Source: JANQPA01 sp964628385 (GTDB taxonomy: Bacteria > Bacteroidota > Bacteroidia > Chitinophagales > Saprospiraceae). From it: a stretch of DNA of 28,492 bases. Below the pieces are notes generated by a model. The model saw only the letters and a program-made list of their open reading frames with translations, was not told the origin of the DNA and made no database searches. The translations under genes and the position numbers were made by a program. The stretch is from contig CAZVOD010000056.1 of NCBI GenBank assembly GCA_964628385.1, positions 1 to 28,492 of the forward strand, in the 5' to 3' direction. Shown in pieces: positions 18,444 to 27,250 of this stretch. The stretch's first letter is position 1, and each line of letters begins with the position of its first letter.

Positions 18444-18520
18444 CCTTCTGCTCGTTTTGTCGTAAAAAACTTTATCTTTTTTGAGATTATAAAGACGACA
18501 GTACAATCAACCGATTATTT

Positions 18521-21500
18521 ATGAGAATTAATTCTATTGCTTTCCAGCTTTTTTTGAGCTTGCTCTTTTGCCTACCCGGCCAGGCACAAATTGAGGCCGA
18601 AAAATTACAAGGATTAAAATATAGGTGTGTAGGACCAGCCCGGGGCGGTCGGGTAACCGCTGTTACCGGTATTCCGGGGGAAGATTTTTCCTTTCTTATG
18701 GGCACCACCGGCGGTGGGGTTTGGAAAACTGAAGATGCCGGAACGACCTGGCGCAATATTACGGATGGCTACTTACCGGTAGGTTCTGTAGGAGCTATAG
18801 CTGTTGCGCCTACGAATTCCAACATTATTTATGCAGGTACCGGTGCGGCTGATTTGAGAGGAAATGTATCTATAGGAAAGGGCCTGTACAAAAGTATCAA
18901 CGGTGGGGATAGTTGGGAATATGTAGGCTTGCGAAATGTTGGTCAGATTTCACGTATCGTTATCAGCCCCAAAAATCCGCGATTGATTTATGTGGCTGCA
19001 CTCGGTAACCCCTTTGGACCTAACCCCGAAAGGGGCGTTTATCGATCCGCTAACGGCGGGGAAGACTGGCAAAAAGTGCTCTATGTGAGTGACCGGACCG
19101 GCGCCGTCGATCTAGTGATAGATCCTGATGATACCAATGTGCTTTATGCAGGTATGTGGACGGCTCAGCGAAAGCCCTGGACCTTAATCGATGGCAGCGA
19201 AGAAGGAGGGTTATGGAAAACGACGGACGGTGGCTTCAACTGGTCAAAGATTGATAATGGACTTCCACGAGGGATAGTGGGCAGAATAGGTATTGCTATC
19301 TCTCCAGCCAATACGAACCGAATATGGGTTATTCAGGAGGCTAAGGAAGAGAAAAAAGGAGGACTTTACCGCTCCGATGATGGTGGCCTTAGCTTTAGTC
19401 GGATCAATAGGAGCCACAATCTACGCCAAAGGGCATGGTATTATAGTCGGGTGGTAGCGCACCCCAAAGATGAAAATACGGTCTTTGTATTAAATGTTGG
19501 GTTACATAAATCTACTAATGGTGGCGAGCAGTTTTCCAAAATTTCTACACCGCACAGTGATAATCACGATTTGTGGATCAATCCATGGCAACCGGCTATT
19601 ATGGTGGAGGGCAACGATGGAGGTGCCTGTGTTACTTTGAATGGCGGCCAGACCTGGTCAAGTCAAAATAACCAACCGACTGCAGAATTTTATCGGCTTA
19701 CCGTAGACAATCAGTTTCCGTATCGCTTATATGGCGCTCAGCAGGATAATACTACCATATCTGTACCCAGTAAGCCGATTGGTCAGTTAGATCCCCGGCA
19801 GGACTGGTATACTGTAGGTGGAGGAGAAAGCGGTCATATTGCTGTTGATACTCAAAATCCTGATATAATCTACGCTGGTAATTATATTGGTATGATCACC
19901 AGAATGGATAGGACATCGGGTTTAAGCAATACCGTAATGGCGTATCCACAGATGCATGATGGCGTGGCACCCCGAGCTATCAGATATCGTTTTCAGTGGA
20001 ATGCCCCGATACGGATTTCGCCACACAATTCGGATATTGTTTATCATTGTTCTCAGTATGTACATCGCACCCGTGATGGAGGAAAAACCTGGGAAATCAT
20101 CAGTCCTGATCTGACCACCAATAACGATGCCTATCAGGATATTCCGGGTGGCCCGGTCCAGCATGATCATACTGGAGTAGAACTGTATACTACGATTTTT
20201 GCTTTTGAAGAATCCCCCTGGAAGGCCGGCGAACTTTGGGCTGGAAGTGATGATGGCTTATTGCACCTTTCTACTGATAATGGAAAAAATTGGGAAAACA
20301 TTACGCCCCGGCGGCTACCGGAAGGAGGCACCATTAACGACATTGAATTATCTCCTCATTCTCCCGGGAAAGCTTTTATAACGGTTTATAGATATCGGGA
20401 AAATGATTTTCGCCCCTATATTTTCCGAACCGATGATTACGGCAGGCGGTGGAAGATTCTTACTAATGGCCGTAATGGCATTCCTGCTGATCACTTTGTG
20501 CGGGTGGTTGTAGAGGACCCCGTCCGGGAAGGGCTATTGTTTGCAGGAACAGAATACGGTATTTACATTTCTTTTGATGATGGTAAAAACTGGCAGAAGC
20601 TGCAGCGTAATTTACCTAAAACCCCCATCACAGATATGGTTGTGAAGGGAAATGACCTGGTTGTTGCTACCCAGGGCCGTTCTTTCTGGATAATGGATGA
20701 TATTAGTCCGTTGCGAGAGATCAATAAAAGTGTAGTCAAAAGTGAGGCTTACCTGTTTACGCCTTCAAAAGCAATAAAGACACAAATTGAAAATCTGGAC
20801 AAAGTCGGGGCGCCGGATAAAGCGCCTACCGGGGCTTTAATCTACTTCTACCTTCCGGAAGGAGAGGCTGATGAAAAAATACGTTTGGAGATTTTGGATA
20901 CAGATGGAAATATCCGCAGGGTATTCTCTAATCGGCCCGATAAACCAGGAGAAGAAAATATGAGTCTGACAGAAGGCTTAAATCGACTGGAGTGGAACCT
21001 GAAATACGAAAGTCCTAAAACTCAGGATGGGGCCAGGTTTTCGCTGGCCAACACCGGGGGAATAAATGCTACACCGGGAACCCACCTTGTGCGATTGGTT
21101 AAGGATGAACTGATCATCACCAGAAAGCTAGAGCTGATCAAAGATCCACGCTGGGATATTACCCACGAAGATCTTACGGCCCGCTACCAACTGGCGATGC
21201 AGGCAAAAGAGCTGTTGAATAGCTGTCATCAGGCAATAGGCGAAGTCCGCATGGCTCGTCTGCAGCTAGAGTCGGCTCTAAAGAGCATTAAAGAGGCCAA
21301 TCGACCGAGTGGGGTCGTTGATAAAACTGAACAGCTGATTGAGCAGTTAACAGAGCTGGAGCAAGAGCTTATCCAGACTCGCAGTGAAAGTGCGCAGGAC
21401 CCTATCAACTATCCACCAAAGTTAGATGATCAGATCGCTTATTTGTATTCTATCGTAAATGGGATGGATGGCCGACCTGGCCCGGGAGCTTACGAACGGC

Positions 21501-21628
21501 TGGAAGACCTAAAGCTGGCATTTGAGCCACATCAACAACAAATTAGAGTTTTAAAACAGGAGGTTCTTAATCTAAATTTTATATTTACTAAAAACGGATT
21601 GAACCCCATTTATTTTAAAGAACCTTAA
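18521..21628 (+). CDS. Secreted BNR/VPS10-type propeller protein
   Basis: Exported protein of 1035 residues, usually annotated as a sortilin/VPS10-like or glycosyl-hydrolase-like BNR protein; no catalytic function is established. The signal peptide covers residues 1-23 (ending PGQAQ). Residues about 30-740 contain many BNR-type Asp-box repeats, such as GGGVWKTEDAGTTWRNI, GLYKSINGGDSWEYV, GLYRSDDGGLSF and VHRTRDGGKTWEII, which suggest two beta-propellers. Residues about 750-880 look like beta-sandwich, and about 890-1000 is helical and coiled-coil-like. No T9SS tail is present, so it may remain periplasmic. Its stop is 11 bases before the next start, so the two are probably co-transcribed. Confidence 0.88.
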   Translation: MRINSIAFQLFLSLLFCLPGQAQIEAEKLQGLKYRCVGPARGGRVTAVTGIPGEDFSFLMGTTGGGVWKTEDAGTTWRNITDGYLPVGSVGAIAVAPTNSNIIYAGTGAADLRGNVSIGKGLYKSINGGDSWEYVGLRNVGQISRIVISPKNPRLIYVAALGNPFGPNPERGVYRSANGGEDWQKVLYVSDRTGAVDLVIDPDDTNVLYAGMWTAQRKPWTLIDGSEEGGLWKTTDGGFNWSKIDNGLPRGIVGRIGIAISPANTNRIWVIQEAKEEKKGGLYRSDDGGLSFSRINRSHNLRQRAWYYSRVVAHPKDENTVFVLNVGLHKSTNGGEQFSKISTPHSDNHDLWINPWQPAIMVEGNDGGACVTLNGGQTWSSQNNQPTAEFYRLTVDNQFPYRLYGAQQDNTTISVPSKPIGQLDPRQDWYTVGGGESGHIAVDTQNPDIIYAGNYIGMITRMDRTSGLSNTVMAYPQMHDGVAPRAIRYRFQWNAPIRISPHNSDIVYHCSQYVHRTRDGGKTWEIISPDLTTNNDAYQDIPGGPVQHDHTGVELYTTIFAFEESPWKAGELWAGSDDGLLHLSTDNGKNWENITPRRLPEGGTINDIELSPHSPGKAFITVYRYRENDFRPYIFRTDDYGRRWKILTNGRNGIPADHFVRVVVEDPVREGLLFAGTEYGIYISFDDGKNWQKLQRNLPKTPITDMVVKGNDLVVATQGRSFWIMDDISPLREINKSVVKSEAYLFTPSKAIKTQIENLDKVGAPDKAPTGALIYFYLPEGEADEKIRLEILDTDGNIRRVFSNRPDKPGEENMSLTEGLNRLEWNLKYESPKTQDGARFSLANTGGINATPGTHLVRLVKDELIITRKLELIKDPRWDITHEDLTARYQLAMQAKELLNSCHQAIGEVRMARLQLESALKSIKEANRPSGVVDKTEQLIEQLTELEQELIQTRSESAQDPINYPPKLDDQIAYLYSIVNGMDGRPGPGAYERLEDLKLAFEPHQQQIRVLKQEVLNLNFIFTKNGLNPIYFKEP

Positions 21629-21639
21629 CTGCCTTAGTA

Positions 21640-22848
21640 ATGAATGAATTTTTCAGACAGCAATTTCCGGCTTTGCAGCGTATTCACAACGGTGAGACTC
21701 TTGTTTTTCTGGACGGCCCCGGCGGCACACAAGTACCACAGCAAGTTATTGATGCGGTTTCCAACTATTATCGGCTTTACAATGCTAATTCTCATGGTCA
21801 TTTTATAACTTCACAGGAAACGGATGAGGTTATTGAGGGTACCCGTGAACATATGGCTACCTTTTTGGGGGCTCCGCGAGCAGATTGTATCTCCCTGGGA
21901 GCTAACATGACGGCCTTGAATTATAACTTGAGCCGGGCTATAGGTCGTACACTGCAAGCTGGTGATGAAATCCTCATCACTCAATTGGACCACGAGGCCA
22001 ACCGAGGTCCATGGCTGGCGCTGAGAGATCATGGCATCATCATCAGGGAGATCAAACTCAAACCCGATGGCCAGCTTGATTATGCAGACTTCCAGGATAA
22101 GCTCAATCATCGGACTCGTTTGGTTGCGATGGGGTATGCTTCTAATCTATTGGGCACGATCAATGATGTAGCTTTCGTACGGCAAAAAACTTACGAAACA
22201 GGTGCCTGGCTTATGTTGGATGCTGTTCATTACGCCCCTCATTTTCCGATCGATGTAACGGCTATAGGTTGCGATTTTCTGATTTGCTCAGCCTACAAAT
22301 TTTATGGTCCTCACATAGGAATTTTGTATGCCAAATCCGGATTACTGGATCGCCTGCCGACGGATCGCTTGCGGACGGCTGGTCAGGCTGCCCCCTACAA
22401 TATCGAAATAGGTACTCAGAATCATGCGGCTTTTGCGGGCGTAGGTGCGGCAATAGATTTTCTGGCTTCTTTTGGAGAAGGGGAATCTATGAGAGAGCAG
22501 TTGGTCAATGCCATGAATGAGATTAAGAACTATGAAAAAAAGCTGCTGCTCAAATTGAGTGAAGCGCTGAGTAAACTTCCCGGCCTGTACATTTATGGTC
22601 TACCTGCCAGCAGTGAGCACCGTACGCCGACTCTGGCCATAACGGTGGAAGGAAAAAATCCGGCCGCTATTTGCCGATACCTCAATTCAAAAAACATATG
22701 TGCTTGGGATGGCCATTTTTATGCGCTGAGGGCTATAGAGGTCATGGGGTTAGCAGAACAGGGCGGTGTTACCCGTCTGGGAATTTCAGCTTATACCTCC
22801 GAAGAAGATTTAGAGCGTACGATTCAGGCTTTTGAAGCACTACTTTAG
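21640..22848 (+). CDS. Cysteine-desulfurase-like PLP aminotransferase (class V)
   Basis: Cytosolic PLP enzyme of 402 residues of the aminotransferase class V fold, closest by motif to the VC1184 subfamily of desulfurase-like proteins. PLP-binding features are DHEANRGPW (His118), DAVH (Asp194-His197) and SAYKFYGPH with the Schiff-base Lys220. The C-terminal segment KNICAWDGHFYALRA has Cys354, but it lacks the usual SufS/IscS active-site context, so true cysteine desulfurase activity is uncertain. Other class-V reactions are possible. It sits 11 bases after the BNR protein gene and is probably in the same transcript. No suf or isc genes are nearby. Confidence 0.87.
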   Translation: MNEFFRQQFPALQRIHNGETLVFLDGPGGTQVPQQVIDAVSNYYRLYNANSHGHFITSQETDEVIEGTREHMATFLGAPRADCISLGANMTALNYNLSRAIGRTLQAGDEILITQLDHEANRGPWLALRDHGIIIREIKLKPDGQLDYADFQDKLNHRTRLVAMGYASNLLGTINDVAFVRQKTYETGAWLMLDAVHYAPHFPIDVTAIGCDFLICSAYKFYGPHIGILYAKSGLLDRLPTDRLRTAGQAAPYNIEIGTQNHAAFAGVGAAIDFLASFGEGESMREQLVNAMNEIKNYEKKLLLKLSEALSKLPGLYIYGLPASSEHRTPTLAITVEGKNPAAICRYLNSKNICAWDGHFYALRAIEVMGLAEQGGVTRLGISAYTSEEDLERTIQAFEALL

Positions 22849-22887
22849 AAATAGATGTCAATACGGTGTTTTTTCCTCATTTCTAAA
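22844..22887. repeat. 9-bp inverted repeat spanning the end of the desulfurase-like gene
   Basis: TTTAGAAAT (22844-22852) and ATTTCTAAA (22879-22887) are perfect inverted copies with a 26-base spacer; the left arm contains the TAG stop. It lies between convergent genes, but the stem is AT-rich and lacks a following T tract. A T6 run lies in the loop (22869-22874). A role as a terminator is only possible. Confidence 0.3.
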
Positions 22888-22928
22888 TTACCAGGCCCTC
22901 AATTTTTCTCCGATGTATTACAGGTTGC

Positions 22929-24260
22929 TTATTCACCCAAAAACTCCTGAGGCAGTGTTTTGGAGGTTTTTGCTCCCAACTCCCTTATTTTTTCGGCTTT
23001 TCCTATCAGAGTATCTCCCTTGCGTCTGGCATTCGTCAATTTATTCATGGCATCCTGGTAAGCTGTCTGGGTTTGATCAATACGTTGCCCAAGTTGTTGG
23101 AGGTCTTCTACAAAGGCACAGAATTTATCATAAAGCAAACCGCTTTGCCGGGCTATTTCTAAGACGCTTCTTTTTTGTTTTTCCTGTTTCCAAATAAACG
23201 AAACCGTCCTCATCGTAGCCAAAAGGGTAGACGTGGTAACGAGTACTATATTTTGGTCCAGTGCATCTAGGAATAAGCGTTGGTCCTTTTGGATGGCAAT
23301 TGCAAATGCCGGTTCTATAGGAATGAATAATAGTAAATAGTCGGGAGAATTGATTTGATAAAGGTTTTGATAATTTTTACTACTTAGATCCTTAAGGTGT
23401 AGTTTTATACTATTAATATGGTTTTTTAGCTGCCTGGCTTGCTCTTCCTTATTTTCAGCGTGAAAATAGCGCTCATAGGCAGCCAGTGAAACTTTTGAAT
23501 CAATAATTAAATGCTTAGCTTCCGGTAGGTTAATGATAAAATCAGGACGTTTTTGTTTACCATTTTCGTCTTTGTAGCTATTTTGTACCTGATAATGGAT
23601 ATCCTTGGTAAGGCCAGCTTTTTCCAGGAGGGTTTCCAGCTGGATTTCTCCCCAATCTCCCTGAGTTTTATTATCTCCTTTCAGAGCACTGGCCAGATTG
23701 TTAGCTTCCTGGCTCAGTTGGGTATTGAGTACCCGCAGATTTTCAATTTCCTTTTTGAGGGAGACCCGATCTCTTGTCTCTTCCAGGAATCGTTTTTCTA
23801 CACCTTCTTCAAAAGATTTTATTTTTTCTCGCAGTGGCGAAAGGATGTTATTGAGTTGATCCTGATTTTGCTGGGTGAATTTTAATGTTTTTTCTTCCAG
23901 CAGTCTGTTGGCAATATTTTCAAATTCCAGCTTGGATTGTTGCTGCAGCCTGAACATTTCCTTTTTTTGATCTTTGAGCTTTTCCTCCAGGTGATACATG
24001 TTTTGGTAATTGGCAGATAACTGCGCAGCCAGGTTTTTTACTTCGTTATCTTTTTGCTGTAGTTCCTTTCGGGAGTACAGCAATTCCTTCTCCAGTTTCT
24101 CGGCCCAATTTTTACTTACGTAATGCTCATCTACTTCCTCTTTCAGCATCGCTATCGATTGGTACCTGAGCTTTGTGTAAAGCCAGCTGATTAATCCACC
24201 AGCTAAAAGGCCCAGTAACAAGAACAGCAACCCAAAAGTGAGGGGATCATTAATTACCAT
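22929..24260 (-). CDS. rmuC: DNA recombination protein RmuC homolog
   Basis: RmuC-family protein of 443 residues; the family is linked to limiting DNA inversions and has a PD-(D/E)xK-nuclease-like core. Residues about 8-28 are a transmembrane segment. Residues about 38-195 are a long coiled coil rich in Gln, Glu, Lys and Leu. The conserved domain begins at GDWGEIQLETLLE (201-213), with RPDFIINLP (238-246) and the signature IDSKVSLAAYERY (253-265). The order TM, coiled coil, nuclease-like domain is the normal RmuC architecture. It is convergent with the desulfurase-like gene and lies 106 bases downstream of the EAD-like membrane protein, with a hairpin in between. Confidence 0.95.
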   Translation of the reverse strand: MVINDPLTFGLLFLLLGLLAGGLISWLYTKLRYQSIAMLKEEVDEHYVSKNWAEKLEKELLYSRKELQQKDNEVKNLAAQLSANYQNMYHLEEKLKDQKKEMFRLQQQSKLEFENIANRLLEEKTLKFTQQNQDQLNNILSPLREKIKSFEEGVEKRFLEETRDRVSLKKEIENLRVLNTQLSQEANNLASALKGDNKTQGDWGEIQLETLLEKAGLTKDIHYQVQNSYKDENGKQKRPDFIINLPEAKHLIIDSKVSLAAYERYFHAENKEEQARQLKNHINSIKLHLKDLSSKNYQNLYQINSPDYLLLFIPIEPAFAIAIQKDQRLFLDALDQNIVLVTTSTLLATMRTVSFIWKQEKQKRSVLEIARQSGLLYDKFCAFVEDLQQLGQRIDQTQTAYQDAMNKLTNARRKGDTLIGKAEKIRELGAKTSKTLPQEFLGE

Positions 24261-24319
24261 ACATTATCATTATTTTGCTGATAAATGTACTACTTTTTTT
24301 TATATTAAAAAATCAAAGC

Positions 24320-24336
24320 AAAAAGGAGGCAGCTCC
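24320..24336 (-). terminator. Short GC-rich hairpin with T tract
   Basis: On the minus strand, GGAG, the loop CTGC and CTCC (24325-24336) form a 4-bp GC-rich stem followed directly by TTTTT. It lies about 30 bases beyond the stop of the 24367-25953 gene, a suitable place for a terminator. The stem is short, so support is modest. Confidence 0.4.
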
Positions 24337-24366
24337 GACCTTTCAAAATATCTACCATACACGCTC

Positions 24367-25953
24367 TTACTGTATTTCATTATTTTCTTTCAATAATTTG
24401 TACCACTGAGCGATAGGAGATGAATTGTAATACAAATCAGATACGCCCAACTCTTTGGCAAACCTGGCGATTGCTTCAAATTCCTTTTGCTGCTCATTGG
24501 CAGGCAACTGACCAACTCTTGTAGTCAATCGTTTCCAGGCTGCAACATACCGAGGTTTTCTCTTAAGCAGCTCTTTCAATTCTGCAATGCTTAATTGTCC
24601 GGTATTGGCAGGCTGTTCCTCTTCTTGCTTGCCACCACTGATTTTTTTCCTTGGACTCTCCGTGCCACTAGATTCTGTTTTTTTGGTAGTATCAGTGCGC
24701 TCCGGTCGAGAAGGCTGAGGTGCTATTCCCATTGTGCGCTTTAGAGCCATAGATTTTCCTCTTTCTATTTGTGGCCGGTTGGTGGAATCTGATAAGTGCT
24801 CAGCTACTACAAAACGCTGATAAGCCTCATCAAAATCCCCTTCTCTGTAAGCAATTACGCCTTTATTATTTTGTGCCCATAAATACTGAGGGTGAGTAGT
24901 GTTGAGCTTTTCAGTTTTCTCTTTCACCATTTTTTCATCATTCTTGACAATATAGGCATCTGTCAGTAGTACATCGCGCGTGAAACTGGCCGAATCGCTG
25001 CTAAGCTCAAGATTACTCAAAGAAGCAATTACTGCATCTGGATTGCCGGTTTCGTGAGCTAAAATGCCAAAAATGTATTTAAGGGTTTTCTCAATATTTT
25101 CTGTCAAACTACCATTCGTAATGATGCTGGATTGGGTGGTCACCGTATCAATATCCGTATCAGAGATCAAAACCAGTTTGTGTAATTTGATGCGTTCAGT
25201 ATTCAGGAATCTGTAACGAGTAATGATAATTTCTTGCTCCTCAGAAATTTTTTCCGTAGTTCCCCAAATAATAAGTTGTGCCTGACAGTTCCGGGCAATA
25301 TCTTCGGCCTGGTTAATCTGGGTAGGAAATAAATCAAGCGTGAGGTCATCCTGTACACCAAGATCAAAATTGACATTATATCTTCTTTTGAACTCATCCA
25401 GCCTGAGCTCTATCAATCTGGCCAGCCGGTTATTTAATGGTTTTTCTGTAGTCCCTTTCAAATCTTTGAAGGGAAGTACAAGCACGTTTAAATTCGTATC
25501 CAATGAAAATTCAGGGCAAGAAGGGCCATCAACCTGACCCTGGTTCGTATTATTACCTCCTGGCATGTAAATTGCTCCTGTTCTATACAAAACAACACTC
25601 ACTACTGCAATGATAGCTAAAAGCGCAATACCAAAAAGTGGCGCCCGCTTCCGGAAGTTGGATTTTAAAGGAGAAGCCGCTCCGTGGGTTTCTTTGTCCA
25701 ACATTTGCAAGAGATCTAAAATCTGACGGGTAACCTGGTTGTAGGTTATCTTCGCAGTCTCAGCTGAAATAACTCCTTGCTTTTCGTCTTTCTCCGTTCG
25801 GTTAAGTAGGGATTTGGCCTGAAGGGTAGTATTGTACAAATTGAGATAGCTCGGATTTTTACCAAAAAAAGAAAGCATTAAATTTAATGCCTGCTCGGTT
25901 TCCGCTTCTCCTATCAGCCTTTGTACTTCCTTTTTAAAGGTTGATTTTTCCAT
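24367..25953 (-). CDS. Single-pass membrane protein with EAD11-like, TolB/FlgO-like and TPR-like regions
   Basis: Protein of 528 residues with no established function. Residues 1-86 are helical and end in KQGVISAETAKITYNQVTRQ and LLQML. This matches the pattern I know for Effector-Associated Domain 11 (a Gly-Val-Ile-Ser followed by an Asn-x-Val/Ile helix), an adaptor domain of bacterial conflict systems. A transmembrane helix spans about 104-124, followed by a Gly/Asn linker. Residues 153 to about 265 look like the TolB-N/FlgO nucleotide-binding-like fold (LNVLVLPFKDL, then AQLIIWGTTEKI). Residues about 325-390 contain TPR-like helices (WAQNNKGVIAYREGDFDEAYQRF). A charged Ser/Pro/Lys linker (410-455) leads to a helical C-terminus. 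No effector domain is visible. The EAD11 call is from pattern memory. Confidence 0.72.
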   Translation of the reverse strand: MEKSTFKKEVQRLIGEAETEQALNLMLSFFGKNPSYLNLYNTTLQAKSLLNRTEKDEKQGVISAETAKITYNQVTRQILDLLQMLDKETHGAASPLKSNFRKRAPLFGIALLAIIAVVSVVLYRTGAIYMPGGNNTNQGQVDGPSCPEFSLDTNLNVLVLPFKDLKGTTEKPLNNRLARLIELRLDEFKRRYNVNFDLGVQDDLTLDLFPTQINQAEDIARNCQAQLIIWGTTEKISEEQEIIITRYRFLNTERIKLHKLVLISDTDIDTVTTQSSIITNGSLTENIEKTLKYIFGILAHETGNPDAVIASLSNLELSSDSASFTRDVLLTDAYIVKNDEKMVKEKTEKLNTTHPQYLWAQNNKGVIAYREGDFDEAYQRFVVAEHLSDSTNRPQIERGKSMALKRTMGIAPQPSRPERTDTTKKTESSGTESPRKKISGGKQEEEQPANTGQLSIAELKELLKRKPRYVAAWKRLTTRVGQLPANEQQKEFEAIARFAKELGVSDLYYNSSPIAQWYKLLKENNEIQ

Positions 25954-25961
25954 TTTTCACG

Positions 25962-25974
25962 CTTTGCTGCAAAG
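25962..25974. repeat. 13-bp palindrome just upstream of the EAD-like gene
   Basis: CTTTGCTGCAAAG is a perfect palindrome with a single central base, located 9-21 bases upstream of the start codon at 25953 on the minus strand. It could be an operator or a leader hairpin that affects translation. Confidence 0.4.
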
Positions 25975-26030
25975 TAGCAAATTATTTAGCTAAAATGTTA
26001 CTAATACTTTGATAATGAATATTTAAATAT

Positions 26031-26195
26031 GAAGTTGTTTAAGCATGTGGGTTTATAGTTGAAGGCAAAGGCTTGTGCAGCAAGGCGAAGCGCTTTTTGC
26101 TTTGCGTAGCCAAAGCTACGCAAAGCAAAAAAGCTGAAGTATTTGGTGCACAATGTTTTGTCTGCAAACATGAAACTACATTTTTAAACAACTTC
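26031..26195. repeat. 165-bp imperfect palindromic element
   Basis: The ends are perfect inverted repeats, GAAGTTGTTTAA (26031-26042) and TTAAACAACTTC (26184-26195). The centre is a perfect 17-bp stem, TTTTTGCTTTGCGTAGC (26094-26110) with its complement at 26115-26131, around a CAAA loop. One further GC pair step follows after a bulged A. The arms between these are partly complementary (for example TGTGCA and CAAA blocks line up). The element is symmetric around position 26113. The triplet TAT flanks both ends (26028-26030 and 26196-26198), which could be a short target duplication. It fills most of the 306-base gap between proC and the EAD-like gene. Confidence 0.8.
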
Positions 26196-26259
26196 TATAA
26201 GTCAAGCTGTTAAGAAACCCAAGTGACTCAATCTGATCAGGGGAAAATGAACCTCTTTT

Positions 26260-27063
26260 TCAGTTTTGGCCCAATTCCTGAGCTCTGACTAGAGCTGCTT
26301 GTGCCCCCTCAAGTATGTTTTCGTGGAGCTTATTATCCCGAAAAGCTTTTAGAGCAGCTTCAGTAGTTCCTCCTCTGGAAGCGACTCTTTGTATCCATTC
26401 CTGAGTAGTCAGGTCTGAGGCCGTAAAAAGTTCCATCGCTCCGTTGATCGTTTGGCTGACAAGCAGCTCAGACTCGGATTGGTTAAAGCCCATTTGTTGG
26501 GCGGCTGCAATCATAGACTGCATAAAATACCAGACATAAGCTGGGCCACTACCCGAAATGGCTGTGGCTGCATCAATAGCAGCCTCTTGCTCTGCATAAA
26601 TAGTCTTTCCCGTGGTGTTTAATAAATTTTGTACAGTAACCAGCTCGATTCTGGTTACAGCGTCCGAAGAAGTAAATACCGTCATTCCACTTCCTATTTG
26701 TGAAGGTAAATTGGGCATAGCCCGGACTATCTTTTCAACGCCCAACCCTTCAGCGATAGTTTTGATTTTGACGCCAGCCATGATAGAAAGAAACACCTGC
26801 TGTGGATCAACCAGCGGTCGAAGGCTCTCAAAGAGCAGTGGTGTATCCTGAGGCTTAACAGCCAGTACTATTAGATCGGCTCCCGTAAGGCATGCTCCGG
26901 GCTCTCCATAAACTGTTCCGATATGCTTACCCCTAATCAGAACGGCTTTCTCCGCTGACTTTTCGAGTATCATCAGTTGATCCGTCGAACACACATGCGA
27001 CCTGAGAAAGCTTTGGGCATAAGTAAGGCCCATATTCCCGCCGCCAATGATCAGAATTTTCAT
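26260..27063 (-). CDS. proC: Pyrroline-5-carboxylate reductase
   Basis: Last step of proline synthesis: NAD(P)H-dependent reduction of 1-pyrroline-5-carboxylate to proline in the cytosol. It has 267 residues, the normal length. The N-terminal Rossmann motif IIGGGNMG is at residues 5-12, VLAVKPQD follows, and the MPNLPSQIGSG segment is intact. The C-terminal signature ISGSGPAYVWYFMQSMIAAA and the ASRGGTTEAAL motif are both present. It is transcribed alone: the next gene upstream (YceI) is divergent, and a 196-base gap with the palindromic element separates it from the downstream EAD-like gene. Confidence 0.97.
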   Translation of the reverse strand: MKILIIGGGNMGLTYAQSFLRSHVCSTDQLMILEKSAEKAVLIRGKHIGTVYGEPGACLTGADLIVLAVKPQDTPLLFESLRPLVDPQQVFLSIMAGVKIKTIAEGLGVEKIVRAMPNLPSQIGSGMTVFTSSDAVTRIELVTVQNLLNTTGKTIYAEQEAAIDAATAISGSGPAYVWYFMQSMIAAAQQMGFNQSESELLVSQTINGAMELFTASDLTTQEWIQRVASRGGTTEAALKAFRDNKLHENILEGAQAALVRAQELGQN

Positions 27064-27250
27064 TATTCAAAGGTTTGTTGTTCTCTGATCGCAAATTAAT
27101 AATAATATAAAAAGGCGAGAGGAAATACTTATCAATAATCAGCCCTTTTATGAAGGGGAAAGTAAAAAAAATAGCAAACAATGTTTGAACTTTGAATATG
27201 GATTAGTGTTTTGAAATCAGAATTTCAACAAATAATTAAAAACAACAGCT

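Noticed and set aside
18454..18505. Broken inverted repeat (TGTCGT ... ACGACA with inner CTTTAT/ATAAAG) before the BNR protein gene
   Set aside because: It needs a six-base one-sided bulge and has no good T tract placement; the promoter-like boxes inside it have a 13-base spacer, too short.
27184..27213. Promoter-like TTTG ... GTGTTTTG in front of the YceI gene
   Set aside because: The TA of the -7 box is missing at the correct spacing, so the match is too weak to list.
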